Below are positions 1 through 7,798 of a stretch of DNA of 57,428 nucleotides, one piece after another; within the stretch, counting starts at the first letter, position 1, and each line of letters starts with the position of its first letter. The DNA comes from an uncultured Lachnospiraceae bacterium (lineage in GTDB: Bacteria > Bacillota > Clostridia > Lachnospirales > Lachnospiraceae), in assembly GCA_902760755.1 (NCBI GenBank), contig CACWHK010000007.1, positions 1 through 57,428 on the forward strand. The letters run 5' to 3'. The notes beneath the pieces were generated by a model. That model saw only the letters and a list, made by a program, of their open reading frames with translations. It was not told where the DNA came from and did not search any database. The position numbers and the translations under genes were made by a program.

Positions 1-68
1 GATAGGCACAGAGTGGAAGTGTGGTGACACATGGAGCGGATGTGTACTAATAGGTCGAGGGCTTTTCC
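1..68 (+). rRNA. 23S ribosomal RNA, 3' end only
   Basis: The first bases contain the conserved 3' terminal segment of bacterial 23S rRNA, including GTACTAATAGGTCGAGGGCT, so an rRNA operon enters the window from the left. The mature end is placed at about base 68 by analogy with other 23S genes. No 5S rRNA follows before the terminator at 149-181. Confidence 0.93.
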
Positions 69-148
69 TAATGATTGAATGATCGGTTTGATTCGCAGTT
101 AGTCTTAATGTTTGTATGAAGTTTTGAAGGCACAGTGCCAAAGAATAA

Positions 149-181
149 GAGCCGTAACCATTTGGTTGCGGCTCATTTTTT
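149..181 (+). terminator. Intrinsic terminator of the rRNA operon
   Basis: GAGCCGTAACC (149-159) pairs with GGTTGCGGCTC (164-174) through 11 pairs including one G-U, with an ATTT loop, followed by ATTTTTT. It closes the rRNA transcript. On the other strand the stem is followed by TTATTCTTT, so it may also end the leftward SulP gene. Confidence 0.85.
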
Positions 182-218
182 CGTTGCTTCCACACTTTGT
201 GCACCCGTGTTTCGTGGA

Positions 219-1955
219 TTATTCTTCTCCGTTGGCCCAGGCCTGCTCGGATTCATGGGCAGTTCGCGGAGGTTCATCCACCTTCGGAACCTCCTCTAAG
301 GGGTAAGGCTTTTCGTAGCCCGCATCCTTTAGGGCCAGGGAAATCCGGGAGTGTACAGCCTTATTGGTGATCAACTCTCCGGCACCGAAGGCCCGAAGCT
401 CTGCATTTACGGCACTGACATGGCTGGCCAGGTAGAAGCGTATGCCCTTTGCCTTATAGGTGTGGTAGAGGTAAAGGAGACGCTCGGAGGCGGTCACATC
501 CACACTGCTGATCCCCACTGCATCCACAACGATCACCCTTGTGTCCGGTTTTATGGCTGCTTCCAGTCCCTTCTCGAAATCGGAGATATTCGCAAAGAAA
601 AGAGCACCGGAGAAGCGGTAGAGCAGAACTCCCTGAATGGGTGCATAGTTCCTTCCCCGTCTTGCCAGACTGTGATAGCCGGTCTCTGCCGGGTTCACCC
701 CCAGGATCTCGATCTTCGGACGGGACTGCCGGACGATAAAGGTGATGGATGAAAGCAGAACACCGACGATAACCCCGTAAACCGTGCCCAGGAGGAGAAC
801 GGCCAGGAGGGCTGCCCAGAAGATGATATACTCGGATTTGTCCACCTTCCGGAGCTTGGATGAAAGAGAAAACTCGAAGGTTCCGATCAGGGCGGAGATC
901 ACGATCCCCGTAAGAACCGGAACCGGAAGGTGGGAGATAAATCCGGTGCCGAAGAGGAGGATCAGGACCATGGTAAGGCTGGCGGAGACGGACATCCACT
1001 GGGAGCGGACGCCGAACTGATCCGCGATGCCGGACCGGGAGATGCTTCCGTTCACCGGACAGCAGCCGGTAGCGGCCGCAGCTACATTTCCGAGGGAATA
1101 TACAAGGATCTCACGCCGGGGCCGAAGGGTTTCCTCATGCTTCATGGCCAGATGGCTGGAGGCAAGAAGGGTTTCCGAAAGGATCACAACGGCTATGGTG
1201 AAGGTGGAGATCAGGATCGTCTGAAAATCTGCGGAGATATACGAAAAATCCGGAAATACCGGCTTCGGAAGTCCCGATTCCACCGCAGGAAGGCGGGCGA
1301 TGCCGGAGTTTTTTAACGGAGTGAGGGCTACCAGGAGGGTACCGAGAACCAGGACGATGGCCTGCATGGGAAGTTTCGGAAGGAATCGCCGGCTGACCAG
1401 GATCAGGATGATGGTGCCAAGCCCCAGCAGAAATGAGGGAAGATGGAAGGTATTGGTTGCCTGATCGTAGGTATGGATCAGAAGCTCCACCAGTTCCCCG
1501 CTTCCGGAGACGCCGCCGAAGAGCTTCGGGAGTTGCATGCAGATAATGGTGATGCCGATGCCGGTGATGAAGCCGCCCATAACGGGCTCGGAGATGAACT
1601 TTAAGAGCCGGTTGGCCCTGAAAATGAAGAAGATCAGAAGCCACATGGCTACAAGGGTGGTGATCAGCGGCATGATATGGATGGCATCCTCGGAGCCGGC
1701 CGTGATCCCGAGAGATGTAAGCAGCGCACCCGTCAGGGCCGCAGGAGCCGCATCCACGCCGAAGACAAAACGCGGGGATCCGGACAGCAGGCCGTAGACC
1801 AGGATCGGCAGAAAGGAGCCGTAGAGGCCGTAGATCGCGGGAAGGCCCGCAACCATGGCGTAGCCCATGGAGATCGGTATGGAGATGAGAGCAATCAGGA
1901 CCCCGATCAGGATATCTCTGCCGGTATGACGGACGGGCTGCTTGTATGGGATCAT
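219..1955 (-). CDS. SulP-family (SLC26-like) inorganic anion transporter with STAS domain
   Basis: The 578-residue product is a membrane permease of the SulP family, which moves sulfate, bicarbonate or other inorganic anions, often by proton symport or anion exchange. The N-terminal ~420 residues are a run of hydrophobic helices starting with the typical ISIPISMGYAMVAGLPAIYG segment. Residues ~430-550 form a STAS domain with the characteristic VIVVDAVGISSVDVTA core. Length is normal for the family. The ATG at 1955 is preceded by AAAGGAGG eight bases upstream, and a promoter lies at 2013-2041. The gene is monocistronic, facing the end of the rRNA operon. The transported anion cannot be read from the sequence. 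Confidence 0.9.
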   Translation of the reverse strand: MIPYKQPVRHTGRDILIGVLIALISIPISMGYAMVAGLPAIYGLYGSFLPILVYGLLSGSPRFVFGVDAAPAALTGALLTSLGITAGSEDAIHIMPLITTLVAMWLLIFFIFRANRLLKFISEPVMGGFITGIGITIICMQLPKLFGGVSGSGELVELLIHTYDQATNTFHLPSFLLGLGTIILILVSRRFLPKLPMQAIVLVLGTLLVALTPLKNSGIARLPAVESGLPKPVFPDFSYISADFQTILISTFTIAVVILSETLLASSHLAMKHEETLRPRREILVYSLGNVAAAATGCCPVNGSISRSGIADQFGVRSQWMSVSASLTMVLILLFGTGFISHLPVPVLTGIVISALIGTFEFSLSSKLRKVDKSEYIIFWAALLAVLLLGTVYGVIVGVLLSSITFIVRQSRPKIEILGVNPAETGYHSLARRGRNYAPIQGVLLYRFSGALFFANISDFEKGLEAAIKPDTRVIVVDAVGISSVDVTASERLLYLYHTYKAKGIRFYLASHVSAVNAELRAFGAGELITNKAVHSRISLALKDAGYEKPYPLEEVPKVDEPPRTAHESEQAWANGEE

Positions 1956-2012
1956 GCGATGGCCTCCTTTCTCCGAAGATTTTGGGGTAAAGTATCATTT
2001 GCCTCTATCATC

Positions 2013-2041
2013 ATAATATAGGAAAGTCGGAAGAAGAACAA
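2013..2041 (-). promoter_or_regulatory. Promoter of the SulP gene
   Basis: On the minus strand TTGTTC (2036-2041), a 17-bp spacer and TATTAT (2013-2018) resemble a housekeeping sigma promoter. The predicted start lies about 50 bases upstream of the ATG. Confidence 0.55.
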
Positions 2042-2076
2042 CGGGAAAATCGTTGGAAATGTTTTGGATATTTTTG

Positions 2077-2105
2077 TTGACAAGCAGAGGAGAATAAGGT
2101 AAACT
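2077..2105 (+). promoter_or_regulatory. Promoter of tRNA-Trp
   Basis: TTGACA (2077-2082), 17-bp spacer, TAAACT (2100-2105), positioned about 30 bases upstream of the mature tRNA. It faces away from the SulP promoter, so the two are divergent. Confidence 0.75.
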
Positions 2106-2135
2106 ATGCGTTGTGGTTCGAAAGGGCTGCGGCAT

Positions 2136-2206
2136 AGGGGATTGGTCAAATGGTATGATAGGGGTCTCCAAAACCTTTGGTGGGAGTTCGATTCTCTCAT
2201 CCCCTG
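2136..2206 (+). tRNA. tRNA-Trp (anticodon CCA)
   Basis: A complete cloverleaf can be drawn. Acceptor AGGGGAT (2136-2142) pairs with ATCCCCT (2199-2205). The D-stem is GTCA/TGAT. The anticodon stem GGGGT/ACCTT encloses CTCCAAA, giving anticodon CCA at 2168-2170. The T-stem is GGGAG/CTCTC around TTCGATT. The discriminator is G. The 3' CCA is not fully encoded (GCAC follows). The anticodon stem carries two G-U pairs. It is transcribed alone from its own promoter to the terminator at 2217-2248. Confidence 0.94.
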
Positions 2207-2216
2207 CACTTTGGAA

Positions 2217-2248
2217 GACGGGAAAAGCGTTGCTTTTCCCGTCTTTTT
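2217..2248 (+). terminator. Intrinsic terminator of tRNA-Trp
   Basis: A perfect 12-bp stem, GACGGGAAAAGC (2217-2228) with GCTTTTCCCGTC (2232-2243), has a three-base loop and is followed by TTTTT. Confidence 0.92.
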
Positions 2249-2328
2249 GCGTGTTCACGAAACATCGCTCTATTTTTATGAAATACGCATAATTTTTGGA
2301 GTTTTATATGGTATGTTTGCACAGAATG

Positions 2329-2337
2329 TGTTATAAT
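2329..2337 (+). promoter_or_regulatory. Extended -10 promoter of the tubulin-like gene
   Basis: TGT-TATAAT is a perfect -10 with the TGn extension. No good -35 is present 16-18 bp upstream, which suits an extended -10 promoter. It leaves a leader of about 95 bases before the ATG at 2439. Confidence 0.6.
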
Positions 2338-2438
2338 TTCAGTATCTGTGAGAACGAAAAGACCAAGGTATTTGTAACAAGGAGACAATATCCCTGATGG
2401 ATGTGGCGCATGAATCTGTCAGGTGAAGGAGAAAAACT

Positions 2439-4931
2439 ATGATTCTTATTGATACACAAAAGGAAGAGTTCAGTAAGCTGCGACAGATCCGTATCCTGAA
2501 TAAGGCGGAGGAAGAAAACCAGTTTTACGGAGATTTTCTGCTGATCGGACTTGGTGGGGTAGGACGTCAGTGTGTAACTGCATATAAGCGGATGATGCAG
2601 GGGAAGATCAGGCAGGAGGATAATATCCATTTCCTTCTGATCGATTCGGATATTCCGGAGATGGAGGCTACGATCCAGGATGCAAGAGACGGTGTGGGTC
2701 TGAATGCTCTGGAGGTCATCAGCGTCTATCGTCCGAACCTGGAGAATATCCTGGAGACCGGAACCGAGGAGGGACCGGTGCAGGCTACCATCGCAAAGTG
2801 GATGCGTCCGGATTTCCCAGCAGTCCAGATCGGAAGAGATGGCGCCAGAGGAAATCGTCAGATCGGAAGACTCATGTTCTCAAATGCATATGAGGATATG
2901 CGGGTTCTTCTTTTTGAGAAGCTGGATGAAGTATACAACCGTTCGCAGGACGGGAAGCTGGATGTCATGGTGATCAGCGGTCTGTCCGGAGGAACCGGAA
3001 GCGGTATCCTTGCGGATGTGACCTACAATATCCGGGCCTACGGAAGATCCAAGAAGTGGAAGAACTTCCGGATCGGCGGATGTCTGCTTACCCCGGATGT
3101 TCTTTTCGCAAACCAGTCCATCGACTGGGAGAAGCGAAGCGTGCTTGAGGCAAATGCCTATGCAACGCTGAAGGAACTGGAAGACCTGATGACCCTCACC
3201 GAACGCGGCGCCAGCTATACCTTCGAAAGCGGAGCACATCGTGTTTCCATGAAGGAGAATATCTTTGATTCCTGCATGCTGGTATCCGGCAAGGAGGATG
3301 CTCAGGGCTACATGCCGGAGCATGTGATCTACAGCGATATCGCATACTTCCTGTACAAGCTGACCTGCGTGAAGTACGTGGGTAGCCGGAGAGAGGAAGG
3401 TGCCGAGATGCTGATGCGGGATGCCTTCTTCGACAAGGCAGGTTCCCGGCTCTTCAAGGTTCTGAACGAGTCGGATTACCGGATTCCGATCCGTGAGATC
3501 GAGAACATCTGCGAGTTCCAGGTGTTCAAGGAGGCCTACAAGCGGCTGCATACCATGGAGCAGAATGACGAGCTGATGCAGCGGGATAAGAAGGAAAGCT
3601 TCGGGGAGATCCGTGAGTTCCTGGAGGGACGGGGCGGAGAGGATATCCATCTGCAGGCCAACGGCCTGATCCGTGTGGCTTCGTTCCCGCGTCCGAACTA
3701 TAAGCAGATCAAGAAGGGGGAGGATGAGTTCCGAACCTCCGTACCGCGCCAGCTGGATAACTTCAACCGCGAGGTACCGGTGATCGTAAAGTCCATAAAG
3801 AACAGTATGATGTCCTCTCTGGAGAGACATATTCAGGAATACCTTCACACCTACGGACCGTTCCTGACCGTCCAGATGATCGGAGCCAAAGGCTTCGAGG
3901 GCCTGACGGAGGATATGGGCATGGTTGCGGAGGCAAAGGCACTGGAAACCATGTGCCGGACCCCCATGGAGAGCGGAGAGTATGAGCGGATCATTGAGTC
4001 CATCACACAGATCGTCTCCAAGCGGTTCTTTGCATTTCCGTCTGCGAAGCGTGAGACGGAGAAGGGCTACTATGACGCATGGACCGGACAGATCCTTGAG
4101 ACCGAGCGGAGAGCCATCCGTGAGGGCCTGAATGATCAGGATGTGTTCGGTGATGTGATCCGTATGCTGCGTCAGCGTGCGGAGCAGATCGTGGATACCT
4201 ACTCCAGATTCGATCAGGATCTCTGGAACTCCGTAGAGGATCTTGCAATCAACGGAAACAATGTCATCAGCTACATGATGAAGAGCGCGAACCGTCATGA
4301 GTATCTCCCCTCTGATTATGTGACGGAGGAGAAGATCGAGGACGTAAGAAAGGGTCTGATCAACCTGATGGTAAACCACGAGGCGGACATTGACAACGGC
4401 CGTCTGGTTCCGGTTCGTCAGGAGATGGAGAAGGTGTACCGAAACCTTCTGATCGGTATCGGAGGATTTGCACCGGAGAAGCTGATCGCATCTGCATTTT
4501 CCGAGAATCCCCTTACGCTGCAGGAGCTGAACGTGATGTTCGTATCCCCGTCCAATTCGGTTCGGGAGGATATCATGCAGCGTGCGGCAGCAGCCTTCGT
4601 AAAGGGTGCCACAGAGAAGATCGCCAAGAAGCAGCTCTGCCTTCTGAAGAAGGAGGGAATCACGTTCCTGGAGATGCAGCGGATTATTTCCCTGCCACAG
4701 AACATGCCCTACTTCTCCGCGGCAGTGCGGAAGATCCTTGTGGCAGAGCCTTACAACGAGCTGGATGAGACCATCACGCTGAATGCCGGCGAGACGGAAA
4801 TCTCCATGGAAGATATGTATGTAAATGTACCGAAGGAGCAGCTGCAGTGCATCGATGAGATGAAGAAGTCCTATGATGCCATCGACAGAAGCACCTTCTT
4901 CGGACTGCATACGGATGAGGTCAGCGCGTAA
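2439..4931 (+). CDS. Tubulin/FtsZ-superfamily protein (tubulin-like, Tubulin_2 type)
   Basis: The 830-residue protein has two signatures of the tubulin/FtsZ GTPase fold: a glycine-rich strand-loop LLIGLGGVGRQ (34-44) and the T4 signature SGLSGGTGSGILADV (180-194). Between them lies GARGNRQIGRLMF (135-147), a region also seen in the large bacterial tubulin-like proteins. It is about twice the length of FtsZ, with a long C-terminal part (from ~400) rich in charged helices and no membrane segment. The start is supported by GGAG nine bases before the ATG. It is a single-gene unit between tRNA-Trp and a PurF-like gene, so context does not reveal a role. Family membership is fairly secure; GTP binding is inferred and polymerisation is untested. 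Confidence 0.8.
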   Translation: MILIDTQKEEFSKLRQIRILNKAEEENQFYGDFLLIGLGGVGRQCVTAYKRMMQGKIRQEDNIHFLLIDSDIPEMEATIQDARDGVGLNALEVISVYRPNLENILETGTEEGPVQATIAKWMRPDFPAVQIGRDGARGNRQIGRLMFSNAYEDMRVLLFEKLDEVYNRSQDGKLDVMVISGLSGGTGSGILADVTYNIRAYGRSKKWKNFRIGGCLLTPDVLFANQSIDWEKRSVLEANAYATLKELEDLMTLTERGASYTFESGAHRVSMKENIFDSCMLVSGKEDAQGYMPEHVIYSDIAYFLYKLTCVKYVGSRREEGAEMLMRDAFFDKAGSRLFKVLNESDYRIPIREIENICEFQVFKEAYKRLHTMEQNDELMQRDKKESFGEIREFLEGRGGEDIHLQANGLIRVASFPRPNYKQIKKGEDEFRTSVPRQLDNFNREVPVIVKSIKNSMMSSLERHIQEYLHTYGPFLTVQMIGAKGFEGLTEDMGMVAEAKALETMCRTPMESGEYERIIESITQIVSKRFFAFPSAKRETEKGYYDAWTGQILETERRAIREGLNDQDVFGDVIRMLRQRAEQIVDTYSRFDQDLWNSVEDLAINGNNVISYMMKSANRHEYLPSDYVTEEKIEDVRKGLINLMVNHEADIDNGRLVPVRQEMEKVYRNLLIGIGGFAPEKLIASAFSENPLTLQELNVMFVSPSNSVREDIMQRAAAAFVKGATEKIAKKQLCLLKKEGITFLEMQRIISLPQNMPYFSAAVRKILVAEPYNELDETITLNAGETEISMEDMYVNVPKEQLQCIDEMKKSYDAIDRSTFFGLHTDEVSA

Positions 4932-4994
4932 GCCGGGCGGCCTTCCATGTGAAATGTGCATAAGAATACCGTCGGAAACCGTCATATTTTCTGA

Positions 4995-5023
4995 TTTACA
5001 ATTCGCGGATTCTATATCATAAT
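4995..5023 (+). promoter_or_regulatory. Promoter of the PurF-like gene
   Basis: TTTACA (4995-5000), 17-bp spacer, CATAAT (5018-5023). The transcript would begin at about 5030, inside the structured leader. Confidence 0.6.
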
Positions 5024-5025
5024 GG

Positions 5026-5072
5026 TAACCGTTCGGCATATCCGTCACAGGACGAAGTGTGCGGAACGGTTA
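5026..5072 (+). promoter_or_regulatory. Structured leader upstream of the PurF-like gene
   Basis: TAACCGTTC (5026-5034) is the exact reverse complement of GAACGGTTA (5064-5072). Inside it CGTC (5043-5046) can pair with GACG (5051-5054). No T-run follows, so it is not a terminator by itself. It could be an operator or an RNA element; no known purine or PRPP riboswitch core was recognised. Confidence 0.4.
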
Positions 5073-5103
5073 TTTATTTGAAGAACAGAACAGGAGAGAA
5101 CCC

Positions 5104-6519
5104 ATGGGTGGATTTTTTGCAGCAGCATTGAAGGAAGATTGTGTCTTTGATCTTTTTTACGGGACCGATTATCATTCGCATCTGGGAACCCGGCGTGCCG
5201 GACTGGCCGTCTACGGAAAGGGCGGTTTTAACCGTGCGATCCACAACATCGAGAATTCTCCCTTCCGGAGCAAGTTCACGGCGGACTTAAAGGAGATGGA
5301 AGGAAATGTGGGAATCGGTTCGATCTCCGATTATGATCCGCAGCCCCTTCTGGTGCGTTCCCACCACGGAACCTACGCCATCCTGACTGTCGGTAAGGTA
5401 AATAATACCGATGAGCTGGTGGACCTGATCTTCCAGAAGGATCATACCCATTTCCTGGAAATGAGTGGCGGGGATATCAACAAGACCGAGCTTACCGCCA
5501 CCCTGATCAACACGAAGGACAATCTGGTGGATGGTATCAAGTATGCGCAGGAGATGATCGACGGCTCCATGACCATCCTGCTGCTGACCCAGAAGGGAAT
5601 CTACTGTGCAAGAGATAAGTACGGCCGTACACCGGTGATGATCGGTAAGAAGGATTCCGGCTACTGTGCCACATTTGAATCCTTTGCATACCTGAACCTG
5701 GGCTACAAGCCGGTTCGGGAGCTGGGCCCCGGCGAGATCGTGGTCATGACTCCGGAGGCGGTGACAACCCTGGCTAAGCCCGGAGAGGAGATGAAGATCT
5801 GTACCTTCCTCTGGATCTACTACGGATATCCCTCCTCCGAATACGAGGGAATCTCCGTTGAGACCATGCGGAATGCCTGTGGTGCCAAGCTGGCCATGCG
5901 TGACGGATTTACGAAGGATGATATCGACAGCGTTGCAGGTGTCCCGGATTCCGGAACCGCACACGCCATCGGATATGCAAATGCATCCGGAGTTCCCTTC
6001 TCCCGTCCGTTTGTGAAGTACACCCCCACCTGGCCCCGTTCCTTTATGCCCACACATCAGGATAAGAGAAACCTGATCGCACATATGAAGCTGATCCCCG
6101 TGCATGAGCTGATCAACGGGAAGAAGCTGCTGCTGATCGATGACTCCATCGTCCGCGGAACACAGCTTCGCGAGACCACGGAGTTCCTGTATGACAGCGG
6201 AGCCAAGGAGGTTCATATCCGTCCGGCCTGCCCGCCGCTGCTCTTTGGATGTAAGTATATCAACTTCTCCAGATCCAACTCTGAGATGGAGCTGATCGCA
6301 AGACAGGTGATCCAGGAGGAGGAAGGCGTCGAGGTAGCCCGTACAGTCCTGGAGGACTATGCGAATCCGGATTCTGACCGGTATCACCGGATGCTGGAGC
6401 GGATCCGCCAGAAGCTGAACTTCACAACCCTGGCCTACAACCGTCTGGATGATATGATCGCAGCAACGGGATTGCCGAAAGAAAAATTATGTACTTACTG
6501 CTGGGATGGCAGGGAGTAG
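5104..6519 (+). CDS. Amidophosphoribosyltransferase-like protein lacking the catalytic Cys
   Basis: The 471-residue protein matches PurF in layout: an N-terminal class II glutamine amidotransferase-type domain (1-~240), then a PRTase domain with the PRPP loop LLLIDDSIVRGTQ (~342-354). PurF makes 5-phosphoribosylamine from PRPP and glutamine, using a cysteine exposed right after the initiator Met. Here the protein begins Met-Gly-Gly-Phe, so that nucleophile is absent while the PRPP loop is intact. The ATG at 5104 follows AGGAG at proper distance. A GTG at 5059 in the same frame lies inside the leader hairpin, lacks a ribosome-binding site, and would not restore a cysteine. It may be ammonia-dependent, act as a regulator, or use another substrate. 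Confidence 0.82.
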   Translation: MGGFFAAALKEDCVFDLFYGTDYHSHLGTRRAGLAVYGKGGFNRAIHNIENSPFRSKFTADLKEMEGNVGIGSISDYDPQPLLVRSHHGTYAILTVGKVNNTDELVDLIFQKDHTHFLEMSGGDINKTELTATLINTKDNLVDGIKYAQEMIDGSMTILLLTQKGIYCARDKYGRTPVMIGKKDSGYCATFESFAYLNLGYKPVRELGPGEIVVMTPEAVTTLAKPGEEMKICTFLWIYYGYPSSEYEGISVETMRNACGAKLAMRDGFTKDDIDSVAGVPDSGTAHAIGYANASGVPFSRPFVKYTPTWPRSFMPTHQDKRNLIAHMKLIPVHELINGKKLLLIDDSIVRGTQLRETTEFLYDSGAKEVHIRPACPPLLFGCKYINFSRSNSEMELIARQVIQEEEGVEVARTVLEDYANPDSDRYHRMLERIRQKLNFTTLAYNRLDDMIAATGLPKEKLCTYCWDGRE

Positions 6520-6546
6520 GAGCGAAGGTAGTAGAATTCACAGTAG

Positions 6547-6603
6547 AAACAAGAAAAAAGCACTACGTCATGCTTGCATGACAGTAGTGCTTTTTTCTTG
6601 TTT
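6547..6603. terminator. Bidirectional terminator after the PurF-like gene
   Basis: A long hairpin pairs 6547-6566 with 6584-6603 over 20 bp, with an inner TCATGC/GCATGA stem around TT. A-rich and T-rich outer arms give a U-run on either strand. It ends the rightward PurF-like transcript and can stop leftward transcripts from 7221. Confidence 0.88.
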
Positions 6604-6609
6604 CGTACC

Positions 6610-6716
6610 TGCGAAGCAGGTGCCGCCACGTGCCATCACGGACGGAAAGCACCGAAGGTGCGACCGGCGTGCGAAGCACGGCGGGTCCGTGATCGGAGCG
6701 TGGTCGGTACTGTGAA
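6610..6716. repeat. GCGAAGC-hairpin repeat, copy 1
   Basis: This 107-base unit is repeated 128 bases downstream. It packs several small hairpins closed by GAA loops: ACCTGC-GAA-GCAGGT (6607-6621), GCACC-GAA-GGTGC (6649-6661) and CGTGC-GAA-GCACG (6668-6680). The last two are enclosed by ATCACGGAC (6635-6643) and GTCCGTGAT (6685-6693). No coding potential is evident. GAATTCACAGTA (6534-6545) and TACTGTGAATTC (6708-6719) form a perfect 12-bp inverted repeat around this copy and the adjacent terminator. Confidence 0.85.
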
Positions 6717-6737
6717 TTCGTAATTATGCGCCCGACG

Positions 6738-6840
6738 TGCGAAGCAGGTGCCGCCACGTGCCATCACGGACGGAAAGCACCGAAGGTGCGCCCGACGTGC
6801 GAAGCGCGGCGGGTCCGTGATCGGAGCGGGGCACTGTGAA
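6738..6840. repeat. GCGAAGC-hairpin repeat, copy 2
   Basis: This is nearly identical to 6610-6716, with a few substitutions (GCGCG for GCACG in one arm) and a four-base deletion near the end. It ends in ACTGTGAA, part of the terminal sequence of copy 1. It abuts the stop codon of the leftward gene at 6844. Together the two copies fill the 324-base gap between genes. Confidence 0.85.
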
Positions 6841-6843
6841 GCA

Positions 6844-7221
6844 TCATTTGCCGTCAATATGATACATCTTCTTCAGCTGGAACAGACACTCACTGATGCC
6901 GTCCAGTGCAACCTCCAGCTGGAGTGACTCAAATGCCTTGTGTAGGATTCCGTCCGGATAGAAGACACGGAAGAGCTCCGACATCTTTGCAACGGAATCT
7001 GCACTTTCGGATTCCAGAAGATCTGCCAGCTCGGAACCGAACTGTACCAGTGCCTCATAGATATCCGGATATTCCGAGAGTGACCGTTCCTTCATGATGA
7101 TGAAGTAGTAATACTTGATCCCGCTGATATAGCCCCGCTTTACGGAGATCAGCTCGTTCACCGGCTGGATCTTCTTCTCGGGCATAAAAGGATTGACTGC
7201 AAAGCTGTTAGGTTCGTTCAT
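6844..7221 (-). CDS. Hypothetical protein, 125 aa
   Basis: I do not recognise a family. The start at 7221 (MNEPNSFAVNPF) is chosen because GGAGG lies nine bases upstream; an in-frame ATG at 7245 lies upstream of that site. The protein is soluble and mostly helical in appearance, with a Tyr-rich patch (GIKYYYFIIM) near residue 35 and an acidic helical C-terminal half. Its own promoter (TTGACT-17-TACAAT) sits at 7248-7276, so it is a monocistronic leftward unit ending in the hairpin repeats. Clean regulatory signals make it a credible gene. Confidence 0.72.
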   Translation of the reverse strand: MNEPNSFAVNPFMPEKKIQPVNELISVKRGYISGIKYYYFIIMKERSLSEYPDIYEALVQFGSELADLLESESADSVAKMSELFRVFYPDGILHKAFESLQLEVALDGISECLFQLKKMYHIDGK

Positions 7222-7247
7222 AACAAAATACCTCCTTCTCTGCATCT

Positions 7248-7276
7248 ATTGTAGTAATTCCGGTGGGGAAAGTCAA
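7248..7276 (-). promoter_or_regulatory. Promoter of the 125-aa hypothetical gene
   Basis: On the minus strand TTGACT (7271-7276), 17-bp spacer and TACAAT (7248-7253), followed by an AAGGAGG ribosome-binding site. Confidence 0.75.
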
Positions 7277-7300
7277 CCCTGCAGCCCGGGGGAATTCCGG

Positions 7301-7780
7301 TTATTTATGATAGGGTTCTCCCCGCTGGATCCGGTATGCCCGGTAGATCTGTTCCGCAAGGATCACCCGCATCAGCTGATGCGGAAATGTCATGGCTGAG
7401 AAGCTGATCCTTTGGTCAGCCCGGGAGAGGACAGCGTCCGAAAGCCCGAGGGAACCACCGATCACGAACTGGATATGACTGGTTCCGCCAATGGCCAGAC
7501 GGTCCAGCTCGGCTGCAAAGCCCTCACTGGTGTAACCTTTGCCGTTGATGGAAAGGGCGATCACCGTAGCGGAATCGGAGCATTTGGCAAGAAGACGCTC
7601 GCCTTCGATCTCCTTGATCTTCCGGTCCTCCGCTTCGCTGGAGTCTGCGGGCGTCTTTTCATCCGGAACCTCGATCTCATTTATTTTACAGTAGCGGCTG
7701 AGCCTCTTTTTATACTCCTCCAGGGCATCCCGGAAGTATTTCTCTTTGATCTTTCCGACACAGAGGATATCGATCTGCAT
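7301..7780 (-). CDS. rlmH: 23S rRNA (pseudouridine-1915-N3)-methyltransferase RlmH
   Basis: The 159-residue product matches RlmH (YbeA), a dimeric SPOUT methyltransferase that methylates N3 of pseudouridine 1915 in helix 69 of 23S rRNA. The SAM-binding knot region FVIGGSLGLS and the C-terminal HQLMRVILAEQIYRAYRI are diagnostic, and 159 residues is the usual length. The ATG at 7780 is preferred over one at 7786 because AAGGA is then seven bases upstream. It follows the SLC13-type permease with an 18-base gap and is probably co-transcribed from the promoter at 8952-8980. Confidence 0.96.
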   Translation of the reverse strand: MQIDILCVGKIKEKYFRDALEEYKKRLSRYCKINEIEVPDEKTPADSSEAEDRKIKEIEGERLLAKCSDSATVIALSINGKGYTSEGFAAELDRLAIGGTSHIQFVIGGSLGLSDAVLSRADQRISFSAMTFPHQLMRVILAEQIYRAYRIQRGEPYHK

Positions 7781-7798
7781 GGGCATTCCTTTCTTTGG

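Noticed and set aside
2880-5048. A 722-codon open frame antisense to the tubulin-like gene, and many similar long antisense frames elsewhere
   Set aside because: They result from the codon bias of the true genes, have no ribosome-binding site or family features, and mirror a well-supported gene.
5059-5103. GTG at 5059 as an alternative start of the PurF-like gene
   Set aside because: It lies in the leader hairpin without a ribosome-binding site, while ATG 5104 follows AGGAG and matches the PurF N-terminus.
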